Assembly (NCBI GenBank): GCA_016933695.1
Contig: JAFGAL010000020.1
Location: 1-64,000 of the forward strand
Source: Candidatus Zixiibacteriota bacterium
GTDB taxonomy: Bacteria > Zixibacteria > MSB-5A5 > GN15 > PGXB01
Direction: 5' to 3'
Length of the DNA: 64,000 nucleotides
Positions 1 to 9,766 of this stretch are shown here, piece by piece. Below the pieces are notes generated by a model. The model saw nothing but the letters and a program-made list of their open reading frames with translations. It was not told the DNA's origin and did not search any database. Positions within the stretch are counted from its first letter, which is position 1. Every line of letters begins with the position of its first letter. The position numbers and the translations under genes are program-made.

Positions 1-228
1 ATTCCATGACTTACCCCATAATCAATGACATAGTATCGGCATCTTCGTGATGACTCAAAAAACGGCGCTTTATCAACAAGCCCCGGATGGTGGGCCACCC
101 AGTCCCATGTCTATCAAGGCATCTTGCGGTGGCGGGGGGATTTTTGTATATTTGCGAACGGATCGCCATCCGTATTGGATTGTTGCCAAAGTGAATCGAA
201 CATAAACACACTGTATGGAGATATACGC

Positions 229-1080
229 ATGTTCACAAAAATCGGTGTCGTGGGATTCGGCCAGATGGGTGGGGGAATCACCCAGGTGGCCGCGCAGTCG
301 GGATTTCCGGTGACGACCATGGAGGTTTCCGACGAGCTGATCGCCAAGGGAATCGGGTTTATCACCAAACTGCTCGACCGTGCGATCGAAAAAGGCAAAC
401 TGGATCAGGCCGCCAAAGAAAAGACGCTCGGGAATATCACCGGGACGACCGATCTCAAGGATCTCGCCGAGTGCGATATCGTGATCGAGGCGGTGACCGA
501 GGATATGGTTGCCAAGAAAGAGATTTTCTCGGAGCTGGAGCGAATCTGCAAACCGGAGACGATTTTCGCGTCGAATACGTCGTCGCTTCCCATCAGCGAT
601 CTCGCGGCCGCGACCAAACGTCCGGACAAGTTTCTGGGTCTGCACTTTTTCAACCCGGTGCCGGTGATGAAACTGGTGGAGGTGGTGCGGACGATTGACA
701 CATCGGATGCGGCGTTCGATGCGGCGTTCGAGTTCGCAAAGTCTTTAGGCAAGTCGCCGGTGAAGGCGAAAGACACGCCGGGGTTTATCGCCAATGTGCT
801 GTTAGTGCCGTATCTGCTCGATGCGATCCGTCAATACGAACACGGTCTGGCCAGTCGCGAGGATATCGACGACGCCATGAAGCTCGGGTGCGGTCATCCG
901 ATGGGGCCGTTGACGCTGACCGATTTTATCGGACTCGACACGATTCTGTATATCGCGGATATCATGTTCGAGGAGTTCAAGGACAGCCATTATGCCGCGC
1001 CGCCGTTGTTGCGCCGGATGGTCAACGCCGGGTATCTCGGCAAGAAAAGCCGTCGCGGTTTTTACGATTACACTGCATAA
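229..1080 (+). CDS. 3-hydroxyacyl-CoA (3-hydroxybutyryl-CoA) dehydrogenase
   Basis: ORF 124..1080; ATG at 229 starts MFTKIGVVGFGQMGGGITQVAAQSG (Rossmann GxGxMG) with HFFNPVPVMKLVEVV and DTPGFIANVLLVPYL motifs typical of HBD. Confidence 0.93.
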   Translation: MFTKIGVVGFGQMGGGITQVAAQSGFPVTTMEVSDELIAKGIGFITKLLDRAIEKGKLDQAAKEKTLGNITGTTDLKDLAECDIVIEAVTEDMVAKKEIFSELERICKPETIFASNTSSLPISDLAAATKRPDKFLGLHFFNPVPVMKLVEVVRTIDTSDAAFDAAFEFAKSLGKSPVKAKDTPGFIANVLLVPYLLDAIRQYEHGLASREDIDDAMKLGCGHPMGPLTLTDFIGLDTILYIADIMFEEFKDSHYAAPPLLRRMVNAGYLGKKSRRGFYDYTA

Positions 1081-1104
1081 TTATCATACAAGGGAGAACG
1101 GGAC

Positions 1105-1884
1105 ATGGAATTTCAGAATATCGAAATCAAACGCGAGGATAAAGTCGCGATCGTGACGATCAACCGCGAGAAAGCGCTCAATGCACTCAATGCCGAGACG
1201 ATCAGGGAACTGCAGACCTTTTTCGAGAATCACTGGGAGGATGATTCAATCGGGTGTGTGATTATCACCGGCGCGGGTAAGGCGTTTATCGCGGGCGCAG
1301 ATATCACCGAGCTGGCTAAGCTTGATGTGAAAGGTGCGGTGCACACGTCGCGGATCGGGTTGTACCTGATGAAAACGATCGAAAATTTCCCCCGCCCGGT
1401 GATCGCGGCGGTGAACGGGTTCGCGCTCGGCGGCGGGTGCGAGCTGGCAATGGCCTGCGATATCCGTCTGGCGTCGGAGAAGGCGAAATTCGGTCAGCCG
1501 GAAGTGAATCTCGGACTCATTCCGGGGTACGGCGGGACGCAACGTCTGGCGCGGCTGGTCGGGCGCGGGAAGGCCAAACAGTTGGTGTTCACCGGCGATA
1601 TGGTCAATGCGCAGGAGGCGTATCGGATCGGGTTGGTCGATGAAATGTATCCGCCCGAAGAGTTGATGGACAAGGCGCTTGAGATGGCGAAAAACATTGT
1701 CGCCAAGGCGCCGGTGGCAGTATCGGTCGCGAAAGAGTGTATCAATCGCGGGTTGGATATCAACCTGTCGGCGGGATGCGATTTCGAGAAGACCGCGTTC
1801 GGGACGATTTTCGGCACGGCCGACAGCAAGGAAGGTTTGAGCGCGTTTATCGAAAAGCGCAAGGCGGATTTTCAGGGGAAATAG
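1105..1884 (+). CDS. Enoyl-CoA hydratase / crotonase family protein
   Basis: AFIAGADITEL, NGFALGGGCELAMACDIRLAS, FGQPEVNLGLIPGYGGTQRL crotonase motifs; 24 nt after upstream stop. Confidence 0.93.
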   Translation: MEFQNIEIKREDKVAIVTINREKALNALNAETIRELQTFFENHWEDDSIGCVIITGAGKAFIAGADITELAKLDVKGAVHTSRIGLYLMKTIENFPRPVIAAVNGFALGGGCELAMACDIRLASEKAKFGQPEVNLGLIPGYGGTQRLARLVGRGKAKQLVFTGDMVNAQEAYRIGLVDEMYPPEELMDKALEMAKNIVAKAPVAVSVAKECINRGLDINLSAGCDFEKTAFGTIFGTADSKEGLSAFIEKRKADFQGK

Positions 1885-1959
1885 TCGATTGGTAGTGGAA
1901 GATGTCGCGGGGTCACACGTTCGACGGGGTCGAGCGCAAGACCCCGCAAAACGATACAG

Positions 1960-1989
1960 CCGGCGGGTGAAAATGTCCGCCGGTTTTTT
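1960..1989 (+). terminator. Rho-independent terminator after crotonase gene
   Basis: CCGGCGG(1960-1966)...CCGCCGG(1977-1983) followed by TTTTTT. Confidence 0.7.
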
Positions 1990-2005
1990 GTTGAGTTGTG
2001 ATATT

Positions 2006-2077
2006 CCCACCGCAAGCAGCGGGGCACCCTGAGACTGCCGCGTTGTTCTCGATACATCTCGAACACCTCGCAATGAC
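2006..2077. repeat. Intergenic dispersed repeat, copy 1
   Basis: CCCACCGCAAGCAGCGGGGCACCCTGAG...CCTCGCAATGAC; related to 2289-2336. Confidence 0.5.
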
Positions 2078-2160
2078 TTTTGCAACATACCTAAAGCGGC
2101 GGGGCACCATGTGTCATTCGTAACCACAACCCATATATAACGCATGCCGTTGCGTGTGAT

Positions 2161-2182
2161 CGGTCGATCCTCTGATCGACCG
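2161..2182. repeat. 22-nt hairpin element (9-bp stem, 4-nt loop)
   Basis: CGGTCGATC-CTCT-GATCGACCG perfect inverted repeat. Confidence 0.6.
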
Positions 2183-2223
2183 GGTGCAAAGCACCTCTTG
2201 TGCGATTTACAGATGCTGACATG

Positions 2224-2245
2224 CGGCGGGTCTGAGGACCCGCCG
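2224..2245. repeat. 22-nt hairpin element related to 10356-10377
   Basis: CGGCGGGTC-TGAG-GACCCGCCG perfect inverted repeat; near-identical copy at 10356. Confidence 0.65.
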
Positions 2246-2288
2246 ATCACAAACGGAGGGGAGTTGTTATGGCATTCGGTTTCGATTA

Positions 2289-2336
2289 CCCACGGCAAGC
2301 GGTAGGGCACCCTGGACATGTAATCCTCGTAATGAC
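2289..2336. repeat. Intergenic dispersed repeat, copy 2
   Basis: CCCACGGCAAGCGGTAGGGCACCCTGGAC...CCTCGTAATGAC; matches 2006-2077 with a shorter middle. Confidence 0.5.
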
Positions 2337-2468
2337 ATTATAAACCCATGTGTCGAAACGCCCTCCCTCACGTTGTTTGGGAGGGGGATTTCGGCCTACG
2401 ATGTAAATCTCTTTTGCATATGATCCTTAATTGTTTTACCTTTCGGAAAAATGTAAATAAGTGAGCAG

Positions 2469-4685
2469 GTGATGATAGCACGATTGTTTTTGTTTCTTTT
2501 CCTGGCCGTGACGGTATATGGGCAGGGAATGCATGATCAGGTTGCGGCGCTTGCGGAGTATTCCATCGACACCGCGCGGGAGATTGCGGTTAACGATTAT
2601 GATCTCGAATTGACCTACGGCATGATTCATCTGGAAAAAGGGTTGTTGTATCTGACCGGGTATGTCGACAGCACCTCGCCAACGGCGGCGTATTTTCAGG
2701 GGGAGGGAGAGTTCGTGTTTTGGGCGGTCGATGAGATCGAGGCCCAGCAGATCAACCGGTTTTATCGTGCCGATTCGATTTCCGTCCGTTTCGACGAATG
2801 TTATTTCGCGTTTCCGGGCCGCTCCCCGGTGTTCGCGGAGATCCGTGACGACGGACAGGCGCTGACACCGTCGTATCGGGTCAAGACGATGTTCAACGGC
2901 ATCCGGGACATTCCGGGCAGTAAGTTTAAATACAATTTGCCGCTGAATCTGTACGCGGCGATTGCCGAGGGGAAAGAGGATTTTCTCTGGATCGATGTTC
3001 GCAAGGAGCGGTATCAGCACACGGTGTATGTGTACGATCCCGATGCGATCGAGCAGGTGAACGTATATAAGTACACATCTAATTTCAAACGCCCGCAAGT
3101 GGTGTCGTCGGTGCGCGACACGACCGCGCTACGGCCGAGAGACTATGCGGGGCAGTATCATATCGAGTCGTACGCTATCGACGTCGATATCTCGACAACG
3201 GATAAATCATCGTTTGTCTGCACGATGCAGTTGGAAGCGCTTCAGGACAGCATGAAAGTGGCGCGGCTGGTGCTTCCCGAGGCGTTCGAGGTGGATTCGG
3301 TGCGCGGGGATATTGTCGCCGACAGTGTGCCGTTTGTCCGAAATAAAAACCGGACCGAATTGGGAATCGAACTTTCGCGGTATTTCATGCCGGGGGAGAC
3401 GTGCACACTGACGGTGTATTACCGGGGGAATCTGTTCCGTCATTATGTCGATCTGGGGGTGGTGCAGGATTATCTGCTGGATTGGTACCCGACCTCGGGG
3501 CGCAGGCAGCTTTCGGATTATACGGTTCGGTACACGATCGATACGGGGTTTGATTTTTTGGCGGTGGGCAGACTCGTTTCGGATACGATTATCGAGGACC
3601 GCCAGGTGAGCGAGTATCGTTCGCTCCGGCCGCTGGCGTATGTCAGTTTCAACTATGGGGTGTTCAATATCGACACGATCGCCACCAAACCGACCCCGGT
3701 GATTTTATATTCACTCAAGAAAGATAAATCGCCGTTGTTCGGCAGAAGAGGAATCAATAACGTGATCGCCGACGTTACCGAGGCACTGGCGTTTTATTCG
3801 GAACATATCTCGGTGTGTCCGTTCGATACGGTCCGGGTGGATGCGATGGCGACCGGATTCGGTCAGGGATCGCCGGGAGTGATTCATCTGGCGGAGGCCA
3901 CGTTTGATCATGCGGTGAAGGGGATTGACGACAAGTTCCGGGCGCACGAGGCGGCGCATCAATGGTGGGGACATCTGGTTGGGCCCTTTTCGTATCGGGA
4001 TGTGTGGCTGTCGGAGGGATTGGCGGAATATTCGGCGGCCTGGTTTATCCGTGAGGGGAGAGACGATACGGATACGTTCCGGGAAATTCTTCGCGACTGG
4101 CAAAAAAAGATCATGCGGCGGGGCAAATTATACGAGCAGAAATCAATCGGTTTCCGGGCGGGGGCGATTGCGCTGGGGGCGAGGCTCGGCGGCGAAATGT
4201 CGCCGGGGGACCATGTCGCAATTAATTATTACAAAGCGGCCTATATGATGCACATGCTGAGGCTGGAACTGACTTATCTCGAGCGTGATCCCGGGGCGTT
4301 TCAAAACATGCTGAGAGATTTTTTGCATCAACATGCCAATAAACTGGCGACCACATCGGATTTTGTCGAAGTCGCGCGCGATTATCTCGGTGACGTTACC
4401 GACCGGTTTTTCGGGCAGTGGTTATACGACTGGCGGGTGCCGAAAATAAAAAGCACGTGGCAGAAACAAAATGACGGTAGTGCGGAGATAATCATCGACG
4501 TGCAGGAAGTCGGGCCGGAGTTCGAAACACCGTATCCGGTGCGGTTTATGTGCGAGGACGGGACGCGTGCCGAGAAATGGTTTTTAATCAAAGCCGGCGA
4601 GAACCGTCTGGTTTATTCCGCCGGGGTGGGGACACGAATCACCAGGGTTGAATTCAATCCCGAGTATGATATTCTGGAGCAATAA
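2469..4685 (+). CDS. Secreted M1-family (gluzincin) aminopeptidase-like protein
   Basis: Signal peptide MIARLFLFLFLAVTVYGQG; HEAAHQWWGH zinc motif followed by WLSEGLAEYSA. Confidence 0.85.
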   Translation: MMIARLFLFLFLAVTVYGQGMHDQVAALAEYSIDTAREIAVNDYDLELTYGMIHLEKGLLYLTGYVDSTSPTAAYFQGEGEFVFWAVDEIEAQQINRFYRADSISVRFDECYFAFPGRSPVFAEIRDDGQALTPSYRVKTMFNGIRDIPGSKFKYNLPLNLYAAIAEGKEDFLWIDVRKERYQHTVYVYDPDAIEQVNVYKYTSNFKRPQVVSSVRDTTALRPRDYAGQYHIESYAIDVDISTTDKSSFVCTMQLEALQDSMKVARLVLPEAFEVDSVRGDIVADSVPFVRNKNRTELGIELSRYFMPGETCTLTVYYRGNLFRHYVDLGVVQDYLLDWYPTSGRRQLSDYTVRYTIDTGFDFLAVGRLVSDTIIEDRQVSEYRSLRPLAYVSFNYGVFNIDTIATKPTPVILYSLKKDKSPLFGRRGINNVIADVTEALAFYSEHISVCPFDTVRVDAMATGFGQGSPGVIHLAEATFDHAVKGIDDKFRAHEAAHQWWGHLVGPFSYRDVWLSEGLAEYSAAWFIREGRDDTDTFREILRDWQKKIMRRGKLYEQKSIGFRAGAIALGARLGGEMSPGDHVAINYYKAAYMMHMLRLELTYLERDPGAFQNMLRDFLHQHANKLATTSDFVEVARDYLGDVTDRFFGQWLYDWRVPKIKSTWQKQNDGSAEIIIDVQEVGPEFETPYPVRFMCEDGTRAEKWFLIKAGENRLVYSAGVGTRITRVEFNPEYDILEQ

Positions 4686-4725
4686 GCGAGTTTGTCTTCA
4701 TGCTGAGCATGAAGTGTCAACTTGG

Positions 4726-4773
4726 TGTCGGGTTTCTCATGACGCTCTCGCGTCATTCGGAACCACGACCTAC
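4726..4773. repeat. 48-bp dispersed intergenic repeat with internal hairpin, copy A
   Basis: TGTCGGGTTTCTCATGACGCTCTCGCGTCATTCGGAACCACGACCTAC; near-identical to 11183-11231. Confidence 0.75.
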
Positions 4774-4865
4774 CGCTATTTTATCCTCGTGCGATTGCGC
4801 CGGGCGGGGGAAAGATTTATCTTGTGGGTGGGAACACGTAAATTACCAAAACGGTATTGAATGAT

Positions 4866-5507
4866 ATGGAATTGTTTTCGCTGTTTATCACATCGTTTAT
4901 TGTCGGGTTTTCCGGGGCGATGATGCCGGGGCCGCTGTTAGCGGTGACCGTGGCGCAAACGCCGCTTAGGGGCGCGCGCACCGGTCCGATTCTGACCGGC
5001 GGCCATGCGGTCGCGGAGATCGCGGTGGTGGTGTTGTTGTCGGTCGGTCTGGCGACGGTGGTGAACAATACCACGGTCAGCAGTGTGATCGGGATTGTCG
5101 GCGGGTCGATGCTGGTTTTGATGGGGCTGGGGATGCTGTATGAACTGGTAAAGAATAAAATTACTCCTGGTGCGGCGGAGACAAAATCGAAAAAATCGGG
5201 ACGGCTGGTGCTTGACGGGGTATTGACGTCGCTTTCGAATCCGTACTGGTTTGTCTGGTGGGCTACCACCGGATCGGCGTTTCTGGTGCGGTCGTTGAAA
5301 CATGGCGCAGTCGGTCCGGCGGTGTTTTATGTCGGCCATATATTATCCGATCTGGTATGGTATACCTTTGTCAGTTTTCTGATCTGGAAAGGCCGCCGCC
5401 TGATCGTCGGCACGGGATATAAAATACTGATGGCGGTATGCGCGCTGTTTTTGTTGTATCTCGGTGTCGTGTTTATCCACGACGGGATCAGTGGCGCGAT
5501 CTCGTAA
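4866..5507 (+). CDS. LysE/RhtB-type membrane transporter
   Basis: LFITSFIVGFSGAMMPGPLLAVTV N-terminus, multiple TM helices, SNPYWFVWWATTG motif; ATG at 4866 preferred over TTG at 4857. Confidence 0.8.
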   Translation: MELFSLFITSFIVGFSGAMMPGPLLAVTVAQTPLRGARTGPILTGGHAVAEIAVVVLLSVGLATVVNNTTVSSVIGIVGGSMLVLMGLGMLYELVKNKITPGAAETKSKKSGRLVLDGVLTSLSNPYWFVWWATTGSAFLVRSLKHGAVGPAVFYVGHILSDLVWYTFVSFLIWKGRRLIVGTGYKILMAVCALFLLYLGVVFIHDGISGAIS

Positions 5508-5656
5508 AAAAATCGTATCGTAATGTATTGATATCTCTTGTCTTATAAAAAAGTTTCCGGGGCGATCGGGAAAGCACCGTTTTTTACTTTATTGCGCTTC
5601 GTAATTGTTGTACCATAGTTTTTGCCGCTAACGGAACTAACGGAATAGAACCACTG

Positions 5657-8600
5657 ATGGGAGCCATGAAATTTTCCAACTTCGTTCATTTGCACACCCA
5701 CAGCCAGTATTCTCTTCTGGACGGCGCCTGTAAGCTCGACGCGGCCATTGAGTTGGCCAAAGAGTATAAGATGCCGGCACTGGCGATTACCGATCATGGC
5801 AACATGTTCGGTGCCGCCGAATTCTATAAAAAAGCGACCCGGGCCGGAATCAAGCCGATTATCGGTACCGAAGCGTATGTGGCCGGGGGATCGCGGTTCG
5901 ACAAACGTCCGTCGACCACCAGTCCGGACGGCGGATTTCACCTGGTGCTGTTGGCCCGCAACCAGACCGGATATAAAAACCTGATCAAGTTGTCGTCGGC
6001 GGGATATCTCGAAGGTTTTTATCATCGCCCGCGAATCGACAAGGAGTTGCTGCGGGAACACGCCGAGGGGATTATCGCGCTGTCGGCCTGCCTGAAAGGG
6101 GAGGTCAACTGGCATTTACTGCGCGGTGATCCGGATCGGGCGGTGATGGCGGCGCGGGAGTTGCAGGAAATTTTCGGCGAAGGCAATTTCTTCCTTGAGA
6201 TGCAGAATCACGGTCTCGAAAAAGAACAACTGCTGATTCCGATGATCAACACGATTCATCGCGAGACCGGGATTCCGCTGGTGGCGACCAATGACTGTCA
6301 TTATCTCAAGCAGACCGATGCCGAGGCGCATGACGCCCTGTTGTGCATTCAGACCGGAAAGTTTGTTTCCGATCAGGACCGGATGCGCTACAATACCGAC
6401 CAGATTTATTTCAAGTCGCCCGATGAGATGCGGGAGCTGTTCGCCGATTTCCCGGAGGCGCTGGAGAACACGGTGAAAATCGCCGAGCGGTGCAATCTCG
6501 AAATCAAGATGGACAAGCTGTACCTTCCCCATTTTCCCATTCCCGAGGAATACGAAAACGCTGACGATTATCTGCGCAAGCTGGCGGAACAGGGCATGGA
6601 GAAGCGCTATCCGAAAATCACCTCGGAGATTCGCGAGCGTCTGGATTATGAACTTGGCATTATCAAGCAGATGGGGTACGCCGGGTACTTTCTGATCGTT
6701 CGGGACTTTATTCAGCATGCCAACGAAGTCGGTGTGCCGGTCGGTCCGGGGCGCGGTTCGGCGGCGGGATCGCTGGTATCGTACTGCATCGATATCACCA
6801 AGATCGATCCGATTCGCTACTCGTTATTGTTCGAGCGGTTTTTGAATCCGGAACGCATTTCGATGCCGGATATCGATATCGATTTCGCCGACCGCGGCCG
6901 AGAAAAGATTATCGATTATGTCGTCAAAAAATACGGCAAGGACAATGTCACGCAGATTATCACGTTCGGGCGGATGGCCGCGCGGGCGGTGGTGCGCGAC
7001 GTGGGCCGTGTACTCGGAATGCCGTATGCCGAGGTCGACAAGATTGCCAAGATGGTGCCGTTTGCCACCGACATGACGCTGGAAAAGGCGCTGGTGCTCA
7101 ACAAGGATCTCAAGGAGTTGTACGATTCCGACGGCCGGGTGCACAAGCTGATCGATTTGTCCAAGACGCTGGAGGGGCTGGCCCGTCACGCGTCGACCCA
7201 CGCCGCGGGTGTGGTGATCGCGCCGTCGGCGCTGACCGATTACGTGCCGCTGTTTCGGGGGTCACGGGACGAAATCACGACGCAGTTCGACATGAAGATG
7301 GTCGAGGAGATCGGTCTTTTGAAAATGGATTTTCTCGGACTGCGCACGCTCACCGTGATCAAGGACTGCCTGGCGATGATCGAGCAGAATCACGGCGTGC
7401 AAATCGATCTGGACAATGTCGATCTCAAGGATAAGAAAGTGTTCAAGCTGTTTTCGCGCGGGGACACGATCGGCATTTTCCAGTTTGAATCCAGCGGGAT
7501 GCGCGATTACATGCGCAAACTCAAACCGGAACGGTTTACCGATTTGATCGTGATGAACGCGCTGTATCGTCCGGGGCCGCTCGATTCGGGAATGATTGAC
7601 ACGTATATCAAGCGGAAATACGGCTCCGAAAAAATCGTGTACGAACATCCCAAGCTGGAAAAAATTCTCGAGGAGACGTACGGGGTTATCGTGTTTCAGG
7701 AGCAGGTGTTGCATATCGCCAACAGTCTGGCTGGGTACACGATGGGCAAGGCCGATATCCTGCGCAAGGCAATGGGCAAGAAGCAGGCCGAGTTGATGGC
7801 CGAACAGAAAAAGGCCTTTCTCGAGGGATGCGCCAGGAACAAGATCGATGACAAAATCGCCGCGACCGTGTTCGAGCATATCGAAACCTTCGCACGGTAC
7901 GGATTCAACAAGGCGCATTCCACCGGGTACGCGTTCGTTGCATTTCAGTGCGCTTTTCTGAAGGCGCATTATCCGCTGGAATTCATGGCGGCCAACATGA
8001 CCTCGGAAATCGATTCCTCGGATCGCATTTATGTCCTGATGGAAGAATGCCGCCGGATGAACATCACGGTGCTTCCGCCCGACGTCAACGAATCGGAAAT
8101 GGCATTCAGTGTCCGTGACGAAAAAATCCGGTTCGGCCTGCTCGGCGTGAAAAATGTCGGCGTCAATGCGGTGGAAGCGATTATCGCGGCCCGCAACGAG
8201 GGCGGAAAGTTCACCGGTTTCGCCGATCTGGTCAGCCGGGTCAATCTCAAACAGCTCAATCGTCGCACCGTGGAATCGCTCATCACCGCCGGTGCGTTCG
8301 ATTCTCTTCCGGGGAATCGCGCGCAGAAGACGGCGATCGTGGAGGAGATGCTGGAATTCGGGCAGAAAGTGTCGGCATCGGTCAACGCCAATGACCTGTT
8401 TATCGGCGAGGGCGGCAAGGTCGAACGGGTGGAACCAACTTATCCCGATATCCCGGACTGGTCGGTCTCGCGTCGCCTGGCCGGAGAAAAGGACATGCTC
8501 GGGTTTTACGTGTCGGGACATCCGCTGGATCGGTTCCGCGCCGAATTGCAGGCGTTCGGGACGGTCGACACGGAACGGTTGCAGGACGTGCGCGATGGCC

Positions 8601-9100
8601 GTGAGGTGCGTTTGGGCGGGATCGTCTCCGCGCTGAGTCTCAAAACCGACAAACGGGGCAATCAGATGGCGTTCGCGACGGTGGAGGATTTCAAGGGGAC
8701 GGTGGAATTGATCGTGTTTTCCGACTGCTATGAGAAGGGCAAGGCGTTTCTGGCGGAGGATAATATTATCATGCTGAGCGGGCGGGTATCGACCCGCGAA
8801 AACGAGGCGCCGAAAATCGTGGTGTCGGATTTATTCCCCCTGGACTCGATTGCGGAACGCTTTAAATGCCAACTGGTTATCAAGGTCGACGAGGATACGT
8901 CGGAAAAGAAACTGGCCGCGATACAGAGTACTCTGACCAAGAACGAGGGAAACACACCGGTGATTGTCGCGGCCCGCAAGAACGGCGAGGAATATCTGAT
9001 TCGTTCCCGGAAATTCGCCGTGGAGCCAAAAAGTCGATTATTGTTGAGACTGAAGGAGATTCTCGGGGATTCGGCGGTGTATCTGCAACCGCCGAATTAG
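5657..9100 (+). CDS. dnaE: DNA polymerase III subunit alpha
   Basis: 1147 aa; PHP domain HLHTHSQYSLLDG, GPGRGSAAGSLVSYCIDIT, PDIDIDFADRGREKIIDYV, NKAHSTGYAFVAFQ, C-terminal OB domain. Confidence 0.98.
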   Translation: MGAMKFSNFVHLHTHSQYSLLDGACKLDAAIELAKEYKMPALAITDHGNMFGAAEFYKKATRAGIKPIIGTEAYVAGGSRFDKRPSTTSPDGGFHLVLLARNQTGYKNLIKLSSAGYLEGFYHRPRIDKELLREHAEGIIALSACLKGEVNWHLLRGDPDRAVMAARELQEIFGEGNFFLEMQNHGLEKEQLLIPMINTIHRETGIPLVATNDCHYLKQTDAEAHDALLCIQTGKFVSDQDRMRYNTDQIYFKSPDEMRELFADFPEALENTVKIAERCNLEIKMDKLYLPHFPIPEEYENADDYLRKLAEQGMEKRYPKITSEIRERLDYELGIIKQMGYAGYFLIVRDFIQHANEVGVPVGPGRGSAAGSLVSYCIDITKIDPIRYSLLFERFLNPERISMPDIDIDFADRGREKIIDYVVKKYGKDNVTQIITFGRMAARAVVRDVGRVLGMPYAEVDKIAKMVPFATDMTLEKALVLNKDLKELYDSDGRVHKLIDLSKTLEGLARHASTHAAGVVIAPSALTDYVPLFRGSRDEITTQFDMKMVEEIGLLKMDFLGLRTLTVIKDCLAMIEQNHGVQIDLDNVDLKDKKVFKLFSRGDTIGIFQFESSGMRDYMRKLKPERFTDLIVMNALYRPGPLDSGMIDTYIKRKYGSEKIVYEHPKLEKILEETYGVIVFQEQVLHIANSLAGYTMGKADILRKAMGKKQAELMAEQKKAFLEGCARNKIDDKIAATVFEHIETFARYGFNKAHSTGYAFVAFQCAFLKAHYPLEFMAANMTSEIDSSDRIYVLMEECRRMNITVLPPDVNESEMAFSVRDEKIRFGLLGVKNVGVNAVEAIIAARNEGGKFTGFADLVSRVNLKQLNRRTVESLITAGAFDSLPGNRAQKTAIVEEMLEFGQKVSASVNANDLFIGEGGKVERVEPTYPDIPDWSVSRRLAGEKDMLGFYVSGHPLDRFRAELQAFGTVDTERLQDVRDGREVRLGGIVSALSLKTDKRGNQMAFATVEDFKGTVELIVFSDCYEKGKAFLAEDNIIMLSGRVSTRENEAPKIVVSDLFPLDSIAERFKCQLVIKVDEDTSEKKLAAIQSTLTKNEGNTPVIVAARKNGEEYLIRSRKFAVEPKSRLLLRLKEILGDSAVYLQPPN

Positions 9101-9172
9101 GCGAAAAAAGAGAACCAATTTCTCCCGAATATGTTATAATACGTAATTAAACGACAACCCCAGGATAAAGGC

Positions 9173-9742
9173 ATGCCAGTCATGAAAATGGTCTCAATAG
9201 TGTTATTGTCTGTTTTTCTTCTGTTCCCCGCATTGCTGCTCGCGGATCAAACCGATCACAAAAAGCAGAATCCGAAAGACGTCCCGGTCGACACCACGGC
9301 CGTTACCTGGATGAGTTATGACACGGGCATGGCGCTGGCACAGGAAACCGGCAAGCATGTTATGGTCAATTTCACGACCAAATGGTGCGGGTATTGCAAG
9401 AAAATGAACCAGACGACGTTTGTCGATCCGGAAGTGATTAGATATCTGAACCGGCATTTTGTTTCGATCAAAGTCGACGGGGATTCGCCGAGGGAACTTG
9501 ATGTCAACGGGTATAAGATTTCGGAGAAAAACCTGGCTCGCGCCGAGTACCGGGTGACCGGCTATCCCACGTACTGGTTCTTGAAATCGGGCGGTGACAA
9601 AATCGGCCCCGCACCGGGATATAAATCCAGCGACCAGATGCTTGACTTGCTGTCGTTTGTCAAAGACGATTTGTACGACGCGATGTCTTTTTCCGACTAC
9701 GTAAAAAAGGGCGGCTATAAAAGCCAGAAAGAGAAGCCCTGA
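9173..9742 (+). CDS. Secreted thioredoxin-fold protein (WCGYC)
   Basis: N-terminal signal peptide; KHVMVNFTTKWCGYCKKMNQTTF; VTGYPTYWFL cis-Pro loop. Confidence 0.85.
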   Translation: MPVMKMVSIVLLSVFLLFPALLLADQTDHKKQNPKDVPVDTTAVTWMSYDTGMALAQETGKHVMVNFTTKWCGYCKKMNQTTFVDPEVIRYLNRHFVSIKVDGDSPRELDVNGYKISEKNLARAEYRVTGYPTYWFLKSGGDKIGPAPGYKSSDQMLDLLSFVKDDLYDAMSFSDYVKKGGYKSQKEKP

Positions 9743-9766
9743 TTCCACCACGGAGGTTATGCATTC

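Noticed and set aside
124-228. N-terminal extension of the 3-hydroxyacyl-CoA dehydrogenase ORF
   Set aside because: The Rossmann fold starts at MFTKIGVVG (229); the upstream 35 aa look like non-coding leader.
1246-2319. 357-aa minus-strand ORF
   Set aside because: Covers crotonase antisense and the repeat-filled gap; no domain evidence.
7262-8521. 419-aa minus-strand ORF
   Set aside because: Antisense shadow of dnaE.
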